DNA from: Bifidobacterium breve
Lineage (GTDB): Bacteria > Actinomycetota > Actinomycetes > Nanopelagicales > Nanopelagicaceae
DNA: 64,000 nt
Direction of reading: 5' to 3'
NCBI GenBank assembly: GCA_945885625.1
Contig: CAMCYS010000004.1
Coordinates: 17,825 to 81,824, forward strand
Positions 43,868 to 52,234 of the stretch are shown here, piece by piece. The notes under the pieces are model-generated. The model was not told the origin of the DNA. It did not search any database and worked only from the letters and a program-made list of their open reading frames with translations. How positions within the stretch are numbered: position 1 is the first letter of the stretch; the number at the start of each line of letters is the position of its first letter. The translations under genes were made by a program, and so were the position numbers.

Positions 43868-44638
43868 ATGAAAGTTATCTTGTGGAACTTGCGCAAGAGC
43901 TTGCTCGAATTGTTTCCCACTAATAAATTTCGGTTAATTCTAATCAGCCTTTCATTGTTAGCTGCGTCAATTTCAGTTTCTGAATTATTAGTCGCAAAAT
44001 TCTTCACTCAAATCATTTTGCATGAAGATGAACTCTCTGACAGAGAACTCATATTTTTTGTCATCTTCTTTTTCCTTTTTTATGGATTAACCCGAGCGGG
44101 ACAGTATTTTCAACGTATCTATCGACTCAAAGTATTTGAGAGAGCATTTAAGGCTAATGAGAGCGGTTTAAGTAAATTTCAAGAGAATTGGCGCTGGTCA
44201 CTCGCTATCGAACTAACCAATATTTTGGCAACCTTGACGCAACTCGGTGTGGTGATTCTGTTCTTTATCTACGTTAACCCAATGTTTGGCTTACTGGATC
44301 TAGTTATCGTGTTAATAGTTCTTCAATTAATTGGTCGTATATTTGCTAAACAAATCAAAGAACAGCGAAACTTTGCTAATGCTCGGAAAAAGAGAAAGAG
44401 AATTGGGTCTGCCGAAAAATTTAGAACTCGAATCAAGTCAGGTGAGGTAGGAATTTTGCAGTCCGGCGGAGCTATGATTGTTTTACTTGGGCTACTCTTG
44501 TATTTAAGCCATCAGGGTGAAATCAGCCCCGCTAATACAGTTGTTCTTTTCTTTGGTCTAAGAATGCAGAATTCAGGGCTCTCGAGCATGTCAACCAGTC
44601 TGATGAGATTCGCAAGGGCTCGGACGCATAGTGAGTGA
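43868..44638 (+). CDS. Membrane protein like an ABC exporter membrane domain, without ATPase
   Basis: 256 residues with about five TM helices: FRLILISLSLLAASISVSELLVA, FVIFFFLFYGLTRAGQYFQR, ILATLTQLGVVILFFIYV, LLDLVIVLIVLQLIGRI and MIVLLGLLLYLSH. A long basic cytoplasmic loop (RNFANARKKRKRI) lies between. The shape resembles the membrane domain of ABC exporters, but no Walker motif is present and no ATPase gene follows. It precedes a glycosyltransferase gene with an 8-nt overlap and may help move or position the glycan product. Confidence 0.6.
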   Translation: MKVILWNLRKSLLELFPTNKFRLILISLSLLAASISVSELLVAKFFTQIILHEDELSDRELIFFVIFFFLFYGLTRAGQYFQRIYRLKVFERAFKANESGLSKFQENWRWSLAIELTNILATLTQLGVVILFFIYVNPMFGLLDLVIVLIVLQLIGRIFAKQIKEQRNFANARKKRKRIGSAEKFRTRIKSGEVGILQSGGAMIVLLGLLLYLSHQGEISPANTVVLFFGLRMQNSGLSSMSTSLMRFARARTHSE

Positions 44639-45395
44639 CGAGCTTTTAACTATTGGGTTTTCAACTCTTTCTGAGCGCATAAATAATATTGAACCCCCGC
44701 GCGTAAGTATCCCGCACAAGGTTTTTATCTCTATTCAAGACCCGCAGAATTCAACTGGGCCACTACCGACTAATTTTAAATTTGAATCAGAAAAATCATC
44801 TGAGCTTGGCGTAGCCAAAAGTAGAAACACAGTAATTCGAAGCACTAAAACTAAATACTTGTTATTTGCCGATGATGAAATCGTTTTCCTAGATCGAGGA
44901 GTTAAGTCGGCGGTTGCTTATTTAGAGGAGCACCCAGAATGCGACCTAGTTCTCGCCCAAGCAATTGATACAACTGGCGCTCTTCGTAAACGCTATCCGA
45001 AGAAGAAAGTGAGATTAACCAAGTTTAATTCGGCAAAAGCTGCGACCTACGAAATGATTATCCGCGTCGAGAGCATCAAAGCTAAAGGTGTTTACTTTGA
45101 CGAGAAATTTGGGGCTGGTGTGAGTAATTACATTGGTGATGAGTACATTTTTATTACAGATCTATTAAATAAAGGTGGAAATGCGATCTTCTTGCCAATC
45201 ACAATTGCAGTCCACCCGAAAGATAGCTCTGGAAGTCTTTGGGGTACCGAGCGAGATCTTTTGGCGCGCGCGCAAGTTTTCCAGCGAGTATTTGGATCTT
45301 GGGCACCTTTAGTGCGAGCTGCTTTCTACTTTAAGAATTATGGCAAGACCAACGGTCTTCGCAGTTTCAAAAAGTTTGTACGCGGAAAAATCTAG
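44631..45395 (+). CDS. Glycosyltransferase family 2-like protein
   Basis: 254 residues. It has a GT-A fold pattern: an N-terminal strand with IGFSTLSERI, then SELGVAKSRNTVIRST, TKYLLFADDEIVFLDRG (DD metal motif), and a later GAGVSNYIGDEYIFITDLL with the ED-like catalytic region. A C-terminal ...KNYGKTNGLRSFKKFVRGK tail is basic and may touch the membrane. It probably adds a sugar to the surface molecule made by this cluster. The GTG start overlaps the membrane protein gene by 8 nt. Confidence 0.75.
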   Translation: MSDELLTIGFSTLSERINNIEPPRVSIPHKVFISIQDPQNSTGPLPTNFKFESEKSSELGVAKSRNTVIRSTKTKYLLFADDEIVFLDRGVKSAVAYLEEHPECDLVLAQAIDTTGALRKRYPKKKVRLTKFNSAKAATYEMIIRVESIKAKGVYFDEKFGAGVSNYIGDEYIFITDLLNKGGNAIFLPITIAVHPKDSSGSLWGTERDLLARAQVFQRVFGSWAPLVRAAFYFKNYGKTNGLRSFKKFVRGKI

Positions 45396-46786
45396 TCACG
45401 AAGCGCTTTAGCTAAAGATCTAAAATCTTCCACCAAAAGATTAATCTCAGTTTGGCCATGAGCCAAAGAAATCAACCATTGTTCATCAAGTCCTGGCGGG
45501 GTAATGATTCCACGGTTTAGCGACCATAACCAAGAAAGTTCAGCGACTTGGAAATCAGTTGCTTTGTAATCGCGATAATTTCGGACTGGGGTTGTTGACC
45601 AAGTAATACAGCCTTTTACGCCAAAACCAACGGTGTGCGCAGGCAAGTTGTACTCATCAATAATTTCATTAATGCGTACAAGTGCTTGCTTATTTAGCGC
45701 TTCAGCTTTTTCAATAGCTTGCGGAGTACAGATTTTATCAATCGCACGAATGCCGGCCATCGCAAGTGGGTTTCCATTAAAAGTACCAAAATGTCCAAGG
45801 CGACCATCGGTAACAGCTTGCATGTACTTTTCTTTTCCACCAAAGGCGGCAACCGGAACACCACCACCAATTGATTTAGCAAGCGTGATGAGATCTGGTT
45901 TAACGCCAAGCCGTTGCGCAGCCCCTTGGTATCCAGCCGTTAAACCGGTCTTTACTTCGTCAAAGATCAAAATGATCCCGTATTGATCACAGAGTTGGCG
46001 AACGGATTCAAGATAGCCAGCATCTGGCAACACGATTGCAATATTTTCGAGAACTGGCTCAAGAATAAAGCAGGCGATTTTGTCAGCATGAGCTTGGAAT
46101 ACTCGCTCAAGTGATTCAATGTTATTAAACGGCACAACATAAACATCGCCAGGCACAGTTCCGATATTTGCAACTGGGGTTGGATTATCAGCATCGCCGA
46201 CTTGAGACAAACTTGGTTTACAGGAAACCATTAACGGATCAAATGAACCGTGATAGCCACCTTCGATCTTTACAACTCCACTCTTGCCGGTATAGGCACG
46301 AGCTAAGCGAACTGCGTACATAGTTGCCTCGGTGCCAGAATTTGCAAAGCGAACCTGATCGATCGCAAAGCGCTTACAGATTCGCTCTGCGGCATCTCGA
46401 GAAATTGGTGAAGGCGTTACAAAAAGCATTCCTTCAGAAAGGGAATTCTTGATTTCTTCAACCACGGCTGGATTTAAGTGACCGGCAAACATTGCGCCAA
46501 AACCCATCGACATATCGAGTAATTTGCGACCATCAACATCGGTCATGTATGCGCCTTGCGCTGATGTGATGGAGATTGGGTATGGATCCCAGTGCTGGAA
46601 GCTAGATGGCACGCCCATAGGCATGCTCTCTTTGGCAACCACGTTTTCGATCTCGGACTTGCTAGTTCCTTCCTTAAAACGAGCCCATTCTTGGTCTAAC
46701 AGAGCAGCAACTCGAGTTTTGGAGACTGGCGTTGATGTAGCAGGTACTGATCTAAACGTTTGCGGATGATTCGCAGTGGTTTTCAT
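45392..46786 (-). CDS. Class III aminotransferase (glutamate-1-semialdehyde aminomutase-like)
   Basis: 464 residues, PLP enzyme of the class III group. Visible are FANSGTEATMYAVRLARAYTG, EGGYHGSFDP, LIFDEVKTGLTAGYQG (Asp binding PLP) and LAKSIGGGVPVAAFGG (PLP lysine about 283). It resembles GSA aminomutase, but the N-terminal extension and DEVKTG instead of DEVMTG suggest a different substrate, possibly an amino sugar or amino acid used in the nearby surface pathway. It converges with the glycosyltransferase gene, overlapping 4 nt. Function assignment stays at family level. Confidence 0.8.
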   Translation of the reverse strand: MKTTANHPQTFRSVPATSTPVSKTRVAALLDQEWARFKEGTSKSEIENVVAKESMPMGVPSSFQHWDPYPISITSAQGAYMTDVDGRKLLDMSMGFGAMFAGHLNPAVVEEIKNSLSEGMLFVTPSPISRDAAERICKRFAIDQVRFANSGTEATMYAVRLARAYTGKSGVVKIEGGYHGSFDPLMVSCKPSLSQVGDADNPTPVANIGTVPGDVYVVPFNNIESLERVFQAHADKIACFILEPVLENIAIVLPDAGYLESVRQLCDQYGIILIFDEVKTGLTAGYQGAAQRLGVKPDLITLAKSIGGGVPVAAFGGKEKYMQAVTDGRLGHFGTFNGNPLAMAGIRAIDKICTPQAIEKAEALNKQALVRINEIIDEYNLPAHTVGFGVKGCITWSTTPVRNYRDYKATDFQVAELSWLWSLNRGIITPPGLDEQWLISLAHGQTEINLLVEDFRSLAKALRD

Positions 46787-46960
46787 TTTTTGCGCTTTCG
46801 ACTTTAAGACGATCCCAAAGCCCCTAGCGCCTTACTCCCAACAAATTTTGTTACTTCTGAAGTGTAGCCCTTTATAGTTTTAATGCAATGGGAGTGCTAG
46901 TTCATGCGTGGTTTGTCGCGTGTTTTCAAGAAATTAACATGATTTGTATAGGTTTGCCTT

Positions 46961-48967
46961 ATGACTAATACCCTTAAAACACGCAAAAAACTCAGCCTCG
47001 GCATCTTTGCCGTAGTAGCTTCGCTAGCGGTAACGATGGTTACCCCAATCGCACAGGCAAATGTTGTTTATTCAACTCCTAGTGCACCGACAAATGTCAC
47101 TTCATATTTAACTACACGCGGAGTCATGGTTAAGTGGACACCTTCTGCAACCGCTAACCCAGAAATCACGCATTATGTAGTTTCAGCGGGCTCGGGTTCC
47201 TGCCCAATTTTGGTTCCCGTGACTTCAAGTAATCTTGTAACAATGCCAGTTGTTGTTGGTCAACCTGGTGGCACTCCAGTTGTTCAAGCAGTTAATGCCT
47301 ACGGTTTCTCTGCAGCTGCAAAGTCAAATAAGTCTTACACAGCTGCACAGCTGGCAACTGTTGCCTCAGCTTCGAACATTAAGTCTGTTCAAGTTTTACA
47401 ACTAAGTGACTTACACGGAGCAATTGAAGCTAGTAGCGGATCAAATATCGGCGCTGCGGTTCTAGCAAGTGCTTTTGCAAATGATCGCAAGAATGCTGCC
47501 GCAACAGTCACACTTTCAGCAGGAGATAACATTGGTGCAGCGCCACCAATTTCAACTGAGTTTGAAGAAATGCCAACTATCGAAGCTATGAACTTGATGA
47601 AGTTCGATGTCTCGGCTTTCGGAAATCACGAGCACGATCGCAACTTGGCGCACGTGCAAAAAGTTATTGGCGCATCTGACTTCGAATGGGTTACCTCAAA
47701 CTACGGCGACTCATCCCTTGCGGTGCTAAAGTCTGGTGCTAAAGCTGCCAAGAGTTACACCATCATTGAACGTGGTGGTGTGAAGATCGGTATTGTCGGC
47801 GCAAACACAGAAACCACCATTGAACAGGTATTCCCAGGCAACCTGGATTACACAGATGCCGCAGGAATCAAGCGCACCATTGAGATTCAAGCTGGCGTGA
47901 CCGGAATCAACTCAGCAATCGCCGCCGCCAAGAAAGCCGGCGCCGATCTAGTTGTTGCAGTAATCCACCAAGGTTGGTCTGAAAACGCAGGAGGAGTGGC
48001 TGTAGGAGTACTAAACGAAATGGTGCCTCAAATCAAAGGCGCAGCCGCTGTATACGGTGGACATAGCCATCAAACGTTCTCAACTTTGGTTCCTGGAACT
48101 CAGAAAGTCTTTGGAACTTTGGTTGGCCAAACACTAAATGCTGGAGCTGAATACACCCGATCACAAATCTGTGTGAACACAGATACCAACAAGGTGCTTG
48201 GCGCCTCAATTGAAATTGTAAAAAAGGCAGCTCTTTCAACCGTTGTGGCTGATGCAGCAACAGCAGCGCTAGTTAAGAAGTACAAAGATCAAATGACTAG
48301 CAAGCTAGATGTGAAAATTGGTTCGGTATCAGGCACATTCCCACGTGGTGGAACACCTGCAGTTGAACGCTCTGGTGAAAACCCAATGGGTATTTACATC
48401 GCAGATCTACTGCGCGCTAAGTACAAGACTGACTTTGTGCTAACTAATGGTGGCGGTATTCGCGATACTTTCCCAGCCAGAACATATGTGCCAGTAGATA
48501 AAACCTTAGTTCGTACTGGTACCGGCGCACTTGATGTAACACTTGGTGATGCGCTAACTGTTTACCCATTTGGTAATCAGGTTGCGACAACAGTTGTTAC
48601 TGGTGAGAACCTATGGAAAGCGCTAGAAAATGGTGTTGGCGGAAGCTATCCAGGTGATGGTCGCTTCCCACAAATTTCCGGATTCAAGTTCACCTTTGAT
48701 CCATCGAAGGCAGTCGGAAGTCGCATTGTTTCAGTAACCAAGAACGATGGGACTGCAATTGCCAAAGATCAAACTGTTTACACCCTGACAACTCTGGACT
48801 TTATTGTTTACGGTGGTGACGGATATCTCAATGTATTCTCGCCATCAAAAGCCCAAGTTAGGGACGCGCTACTAGATGTATTTGTTAATGCACTCAAGGC
48901 TGATCTAGCTGCTGGAAAGGTCACTCAACTCCCAGCACTTGATGGTCGTGTCAAGAAAGTGTCTTAA
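46961..48967 (+). CDS. Secreted 5'-nucleotidase / 2',3'-cyclic phosphodiesterase with FN3-like N-terminus
   Basis: 668 residues. The signal peptide spans about 8-33 (LSLGIFAVVASLAVTMVTPIAQA). An FN3-like domain (APTNVTSYLTTRGVMVKWTP) precedes the metallophosphatase domain: LQLSDLHGAIE, LSAGDNIG, FGNHEHD, VIHQGW and GGHSHQTF supply the metal ligands. The C-terminal nucleotidase domain has LTNGGGIRDTF and VYPFGNQVATTVVTG. It likely releases phosphate and nucleosides from extracellular nucleotides. No anchor is visible. A strong terminator follows. Confidence 0.92.
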   Translation: MTNTLKTRKKLSLGIFAVVASLAVTMVTPIAQANVVYSTPSAPTNVTSYLTTRGVMVKWTPSATANPEITHYVVSAGSGSCPILVPVTSSNLVTMPVVVGQPGGTPVVQAVNAYGFSAAAKSNKSYTAAQLATVASASNIKSVQVLQLSDLHGAIEASSGSNIGAAVLASAFANDRKNAAATVTLSAGDNIGAAPPISTEFEEMPTIEAMNLMKFDVSAFGNHEHDRNLAHVQKVIGASDFEWVTSNYGDSSLAVLKSGAKAAKSYTIIERGGVKIGIVGANTETTIEQVFPGNLDYTDAAGIKRTIEIQAGVTGINSAIAAAKKAGADLVVAVIHQGWSENAGGVAVGVLNEMVPQIKGAAAVYGGHSHQTFSTLVPGTQKVFGTLVGQTLNAGAEYTRSQICVNTDTNKVLGASIEIVKKAALSTVVADAATAALVKKYKDQMTSKLDVKIGSVSGTFPRGGTPAVERSGENPMGIYIADLLRAKYKTDFVLTNGGGIRDTFPARTYVPVDKTLVRTGTGALDVTLGDALTVYPFGNQVATTVVTGENLWKALENGVGGSYPGDGRFPQISGFKFTFDPSKAVGSRIVSVTKNDGTAIAKDQTVYTLTTLDFIVYGGDGYLNVFSPSKAQVRDALLDVFVNALKADLAAGKVTQLPALDGRVKKVS

Positions 48968-48987
48968 TACTTAACAACTGCTTAAAG

Positions 48988-49022
48988 ATCAGGGGCACAT
49001 CCGAAAAGGGTGTGTCCCTGAT
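48988..49022 (+). terminator. Rho-independent terminator after the 5'-nucleotidase gene
   Basis: A 12-bp stem ATCAGGGGCACA/TGTGTCCCTGAT (one G-T pair) with an 11-nt loop, followed by TTTCTTT. Confidence 0.8.
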
Positions 49023-49048
49023 TTCTTTCCGCGATAAACTCTCCGTCT

Positions 49049-50488
49049 ATGAGTCCGCAAGCGGAAAAACCCACGATTATCTTGGCTACCAGCAATGGGG
49101 TCGGAATGGGCCATCTCGCTCGCGCTAGCGCAATTGCCCTTGAGTTAAAAGAGATTGCCAATCCAATCATTGTTTCCATGGCTGGTGGCGTTGCTGAAGT
49201 TCCGAATTTTGTTGGCGTCCGTTGTGAATATATTCCTGGACGCGATCGCGGCTGGATGCCACGCAAACTTTGGGATGCTTACTTGCGCGATCGCTTACTT
49301 GCGTTAATTGAAGAAACAGATGCTCAAGTTTTATCCTTTGATGGCGTAGTTCCTTACCCTGGTGTAATTGGGGCTAAATTAAAGAAAAGCAACTTAGCTT
49401 TAGTTTGGGTTCGTCGCGGTTTGTGGCAGCAGAAACCACAAGGTTTAGCGCTAGGTCTGCAGTCAATGATGATGGATGCAATTATTGAACCTGGTGATTT
49501 CGCTCGAGTTTATGATCATGGCCCTACTAAAAATCGCAAAGATGCAGTTGTTACATCAGCGGTTTCACTTTTCCAAGAAGCTACTGCACTTGACCGCGAC
49601 GAAGCTCGAAAAGCTTTAGGCCTTGAGTTAAATCGCCCTGCCGTACTAGTTCAATTAGGAACTGGCGACAGCGATGTTAACGAGAAAATGACGGCAGCAC
49701 TTAAGGGGTTGATTGGTTGGAAAGATTTACAAGTAATCCTAACCAAGAAGCCAATCGATGCTAATGGAAATTCTTTAGTTCCAGATGGGTTAGAGATCAA
49801 ACAAGTCCGATATTTCCCATTGGCCAAAGTCCTACATGCTTTTGATGCGGCGATATGTGCTACTGGTTATAACGGTGTACATGAACTTTTGCCAGCTTTG
49901 GTACCGACTGTTTTTGTCTCAAATATTCGTGGCACTGATGATCAAGAGGCGCGCGCACAGTGGTGCCACGATTTAGGCTATGCGCTGCGAGCAGACCAAG
50001 CTGACTTAACAAATATCACCGAAACTGTAAAGTTATTACAAGACCCGGATGAGCGCGCTCGGCTACATCGCATGTGTAAGAAATTACCTGAAGCAAATGG
50101 TGCTAAAGAGGCAGCACAGATTCTCTATGAAATGGCCACAATTAAGCATGGAGTACAACCTTCGATGGTAGCCAGAATGCGTTTACGGGCTCGCGATTTT
50201 AGCCTCTTCAGTTTTCGGCAACTGGCAAATGCCGTTTATCGCCAGTTAGCTTTGGTTTATCGCAAAATTAATCCGCACATCGTGGTTCAAATTGTAAAGA
50301 CAGATGCCCCTCACTTTGGCGAAGAGACAGACCCAGAGACAATGCGGCAATTAATCAATGGCGAAGTTCGTTACGAACATCTGATCAGCGGTGCTTCAGA
50401 GGTTTATCGTCGTCGTCGCGATGAGATAGCATCAGTTGCCTACGGAACTTTGCGTCGAGTAGTAAATACTCATAAGGAGCCGCTATGA
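49049..50488 (+). CDS. GT-B glycosyltransferase, MurG/GT28-like
   Basis: 479 residues. The N-terminus begins TIILATSNGVGMGHLARASAIA, the glycine-rich acceptor loop of GT-B enzymes. The C-terminal half has VLVQLGTGDSDVNEK and AICATGYNGVHELLPALVPTVFV, which matches the nucleotide-sugar site of GT28 proteins. A further 100 residues after about 365 are specific. The target is unknown, perhaps a surface polymer or lipid. A TAAACT box lies 8 nt before the ATG. It overlaps the PGPGW gene by 4 nt. Confidence 0.8.
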   Translation: MSPQAEKPTIILATSNGVGMGHLARASAIALELKEIANPIIVSMAGGVAEVPNFVGVRCEYIPGRDRGWMPRKLWDAYLRDRLLALIEETDAQVLSFDGVVPYPGVIGAKLKKSNLALVWVRRGLWQQKPQGLALGLQSMMMDAIIEPGDFARVYDHGPTKNRKDAVVTSAVSLFQEATALDRDEARKALGLELNRPAVLVQLGTGDSDVNEKMTAALKGLIGWKDLQVILTKKPIDANGNSLVPDGLEIKQVRYFPLAKVLHAFDAAICATGYNGVHELLPALVPTVFVSNIRGTDDQEARAQWCHDLGYALRADQADLTNITETVKLLQDPDERARLHRMCKKLPEANGAKEAAQILYEMATIKHGVQPSMVARMRLRARDFSLFSFRQLANAVYRQLALVYRKINPHIVVQIVKTDAPHFGEETDPETMRQLINGEVRYEHLISGASEVYRRRRDEIASVAYGTLRRVVNTHKEPL

Positions 50489-50808
50489 ACTTAAGAAGGT
50501 TTATCAAGCGTACCAAGGCTGGCCAGATTATCTGGCGGGTATTTATCGGTGTTCTTGGTGGGTCAATTACGGTATTAGGTGCTATCGCGCTGGTAGCACC
50601 CGGTCCCGGTGTGTTGATTTTATTAGCCGGCCTTGGAATTTTGGCTAGCGAATTTGCTTGGGCTAGCAGAGCGATGAATAAAACCAAAAGTATGGCGCAA
50701 AGTGCTTCTGATAAAGTTGGAATCCCAACTTGGATAAAGTATTTAATCTTTGCTGGCGCAGCAGTATTTTCAATTGTTGCAATTATCTATTATCAGATGT
50801 ATACGTAG
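50485..50808 (+). CDS. PGPGW-family small transmembrane protein
   Basis: 107 residues with a basic N-terminus (RRFIKRTKAGQIIW), two hydrophobic segments around GGSITVLGAIALVAPGPGVLILLAGLGILASEFAWA, and a final TM segment. The APGPG motif with a nearby E-x-x-WA is the mark of this actinobacterial family. Function unknown. Coupled to the glycosyltransferase by ATGA. Confidence 0.87.
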   Translation: MNLRRFIKRTKAGQIIWRVFIGVLGGSITVLGAIALVAPGPGVLILLAGLGILASEFAWASRAMNKTKSMAQSASDKVGIPTWIKYLIFAGAAVFSIVAIIYYQMYT

Positions 50809-50850
50809 GTAAGCTAAATATTTTAAAGAGAAATCTTTGGTTTACTGATA

Positions 50851-50856
50851 TATACT
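50851..50856 (+). promoter_or_regulatory. -10 box of the nitroreductase gene
   Basis: TATACT lies 7 nt before ATG 50864 with no ribosome site between, again a leaderless arrangement. No good -35 box is visible. Confidence 0.5.
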
Positions 50857-50863
50857 TGACTGA

Positions 50864-51436
50864 ATGAGCGCAATAACTTCAACTCCAATTCATCCGGTAC
50901 TAACAAATCGTCGCAGCCCAAGGTCTTTTGCCATCACTGCCACTATTTCAGATAACGATCTATTGGCAATCTTAGAAGCAGCTCGCTGGGCGCCATCTGC
51001 AAATAATTTTCAACCTTGGCGTTTTCATGTTGGAGTGCGCGGTGATGAAGTTTTTAACTCAATACTCGCGACCTTAATAACTTTTAATCAAAGTTGGGCG
51101 AATCGGGCATCAGCTTTAGTTTTAGTCTCGGTGGTTAATCAGAATGAAGACGGCACCGCCCGACCAATTTCAGGATTTGATGCTGGTTTAGCGGTTAGCC
51201 AGCTGACTTTTGAAGCTCATAGTCGTGGCCAAGTGGCCCATCAAATGGCAGGTTTTGATGCAACGAAAGCGGCAGAAACCTTTGAGTTACCAATTCAAAT
51301 CGCACCTATTGTGGTAATCGCTATTGGCACACAAGGGCCAGCCGAACAACTCGAAGGCGTGCTTCTTGAGCGGGAAAATGCCCCCCGACAACGCAAGGAG
51401 TTGACTGAAATTGTTTTAGCTGGGTTGCCTATTTAG
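50864..51436 (+). CDS. Nitroreductase-family FMN protein
   Basis: 190 residues. FMN contacts are seen in NRRSPRSF, ARWAPSANNFQPWRF and, near the end, the conserved RQRKELTEIV tail. The middle part carries GFDAGLAVSQLTFEAHSRG. Family members reduce nitro groups, quinones or flavins with NAD(P)H; the substrate here is not known. It ends exactly where the tryptophan dioxygenase gene begins on the opposite strand. Confidence 0.88.
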   Translation: MSAITSTPIHPVLTNRRSPRSFAITATISDNDLLAILEAARWAPSANNFQPWRFHVGVRGDEVFNSILATLITFNQSWANRASALVLVSVVNQNEDGTARPISGFDAGLAVSQLTFEAHSRGQVAHQMAGFDATKAAETFELPIQIAPIVVIAIGTQGPAEQLEGVLLERENAPRQRKELTEIVLAGLPI

Positions 51437-52234
51437 TTAGAAGCGAGATCGGATCTCCCAGAGATCAACAAAGACCGGATTAAATAAAGTACTAGCCAGA
51501 TATTTAACACCGGCTGAGCCACCGGTACCCATTTTAGCGCCAATAGTTCGCTCAACCATTTTCACATGGCGATAGCGCCATTCCTGTAGTCCTTCGTCGA
51601 TATCAAGTAAGCGCTCACAAACACCAGCACTTTCTGGATCATTACGATGCACTTCAAGTAAAACATCCTGTACTGCTGGATTTGCGACATAAGCAATTGA
51701 TTTATCGCGGGCGAGAACATTAATCGGAATCACATGCCCACGTTTTGAAATGTAGAGAAGCAATGAGTCCCAAACTGAATTTAGATTAGTAATTTCTGAA
51801 ATCTCGCTCTGAACATTTGCCGGCAGGTGCCCAGCCATTGCGCTATCGCGACGGCCAAGAATTGCTTCAACTTTTCTAAATTGAGCAGATTGAAAACCAC
51901 TAGCGGATGAAAGATATGAACGGAAACTATTGAACTGAAGCGGTGTCATTGTTTCGAGAATATCAATCTGGGCAACACAGACTTTCATAATGGTGCGAAT
52001 GCGACCGAGGAGTGCAAGCGAGCGATGAGTATCGCCAGCTTCAAGAGCTACTTGCGCAGCCTGAAACTCATGAATTAGTTGTTTAAACCAAAGCTCATAA
52101 CTCTGATGGATGATGATAAAAAGCATTTCATCATGTTCTGGGCCATCTGAAAGTGGCCTCTGTAAGCTTAGTAGTTCATCTACCGCTAAATAAGAAGTAT
52201 AAGTAAGGGCTGGATCTACCTGATCTCTGGTCAT
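51437..52234 (-). CDS. kynA: Tryptophan 2,3-dioxygenase
   Basis: Heme enzyme opening the tryptophan indole ring to N-formylkynurenine. It has LTYTSYLAVDELLSLQ, HQSYELWFKQLIHE (active-site His), TPLQFNSFRSYLSSASGFQS and the C-terminal RYRHVKMVERTIGAKMGTGG with the heme-binding His. Length 265 is slightly short of the usual 280. It overlaps kynU by 4 nt. A formamidase gene is not seen nearby. Confidence 0.95.
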   Translation of the reverse strand: MTRDQVDPALTYTSYLAVDELLSLQRPLSDGPEHDEMLFIIIHQSYELWFKQLIHEFQAAQVALEAGDTHRSLALLGRIRTIMKVCVAQIDILETMTPLQFNSFRSYLSSASGFQSAQFRKVEAILGRRDSAMAGHLPANVQSEISEITNLNSVWDSLLLYISKRGHVIPINVLARDKSIAYVANPAVQDVLLEVHRNDPESAGVCERLLDIDEGLQEWRYRHVKMVERTIGAKMGTGGSAGVKYLASTLFNPVFVDLWEIRSRF

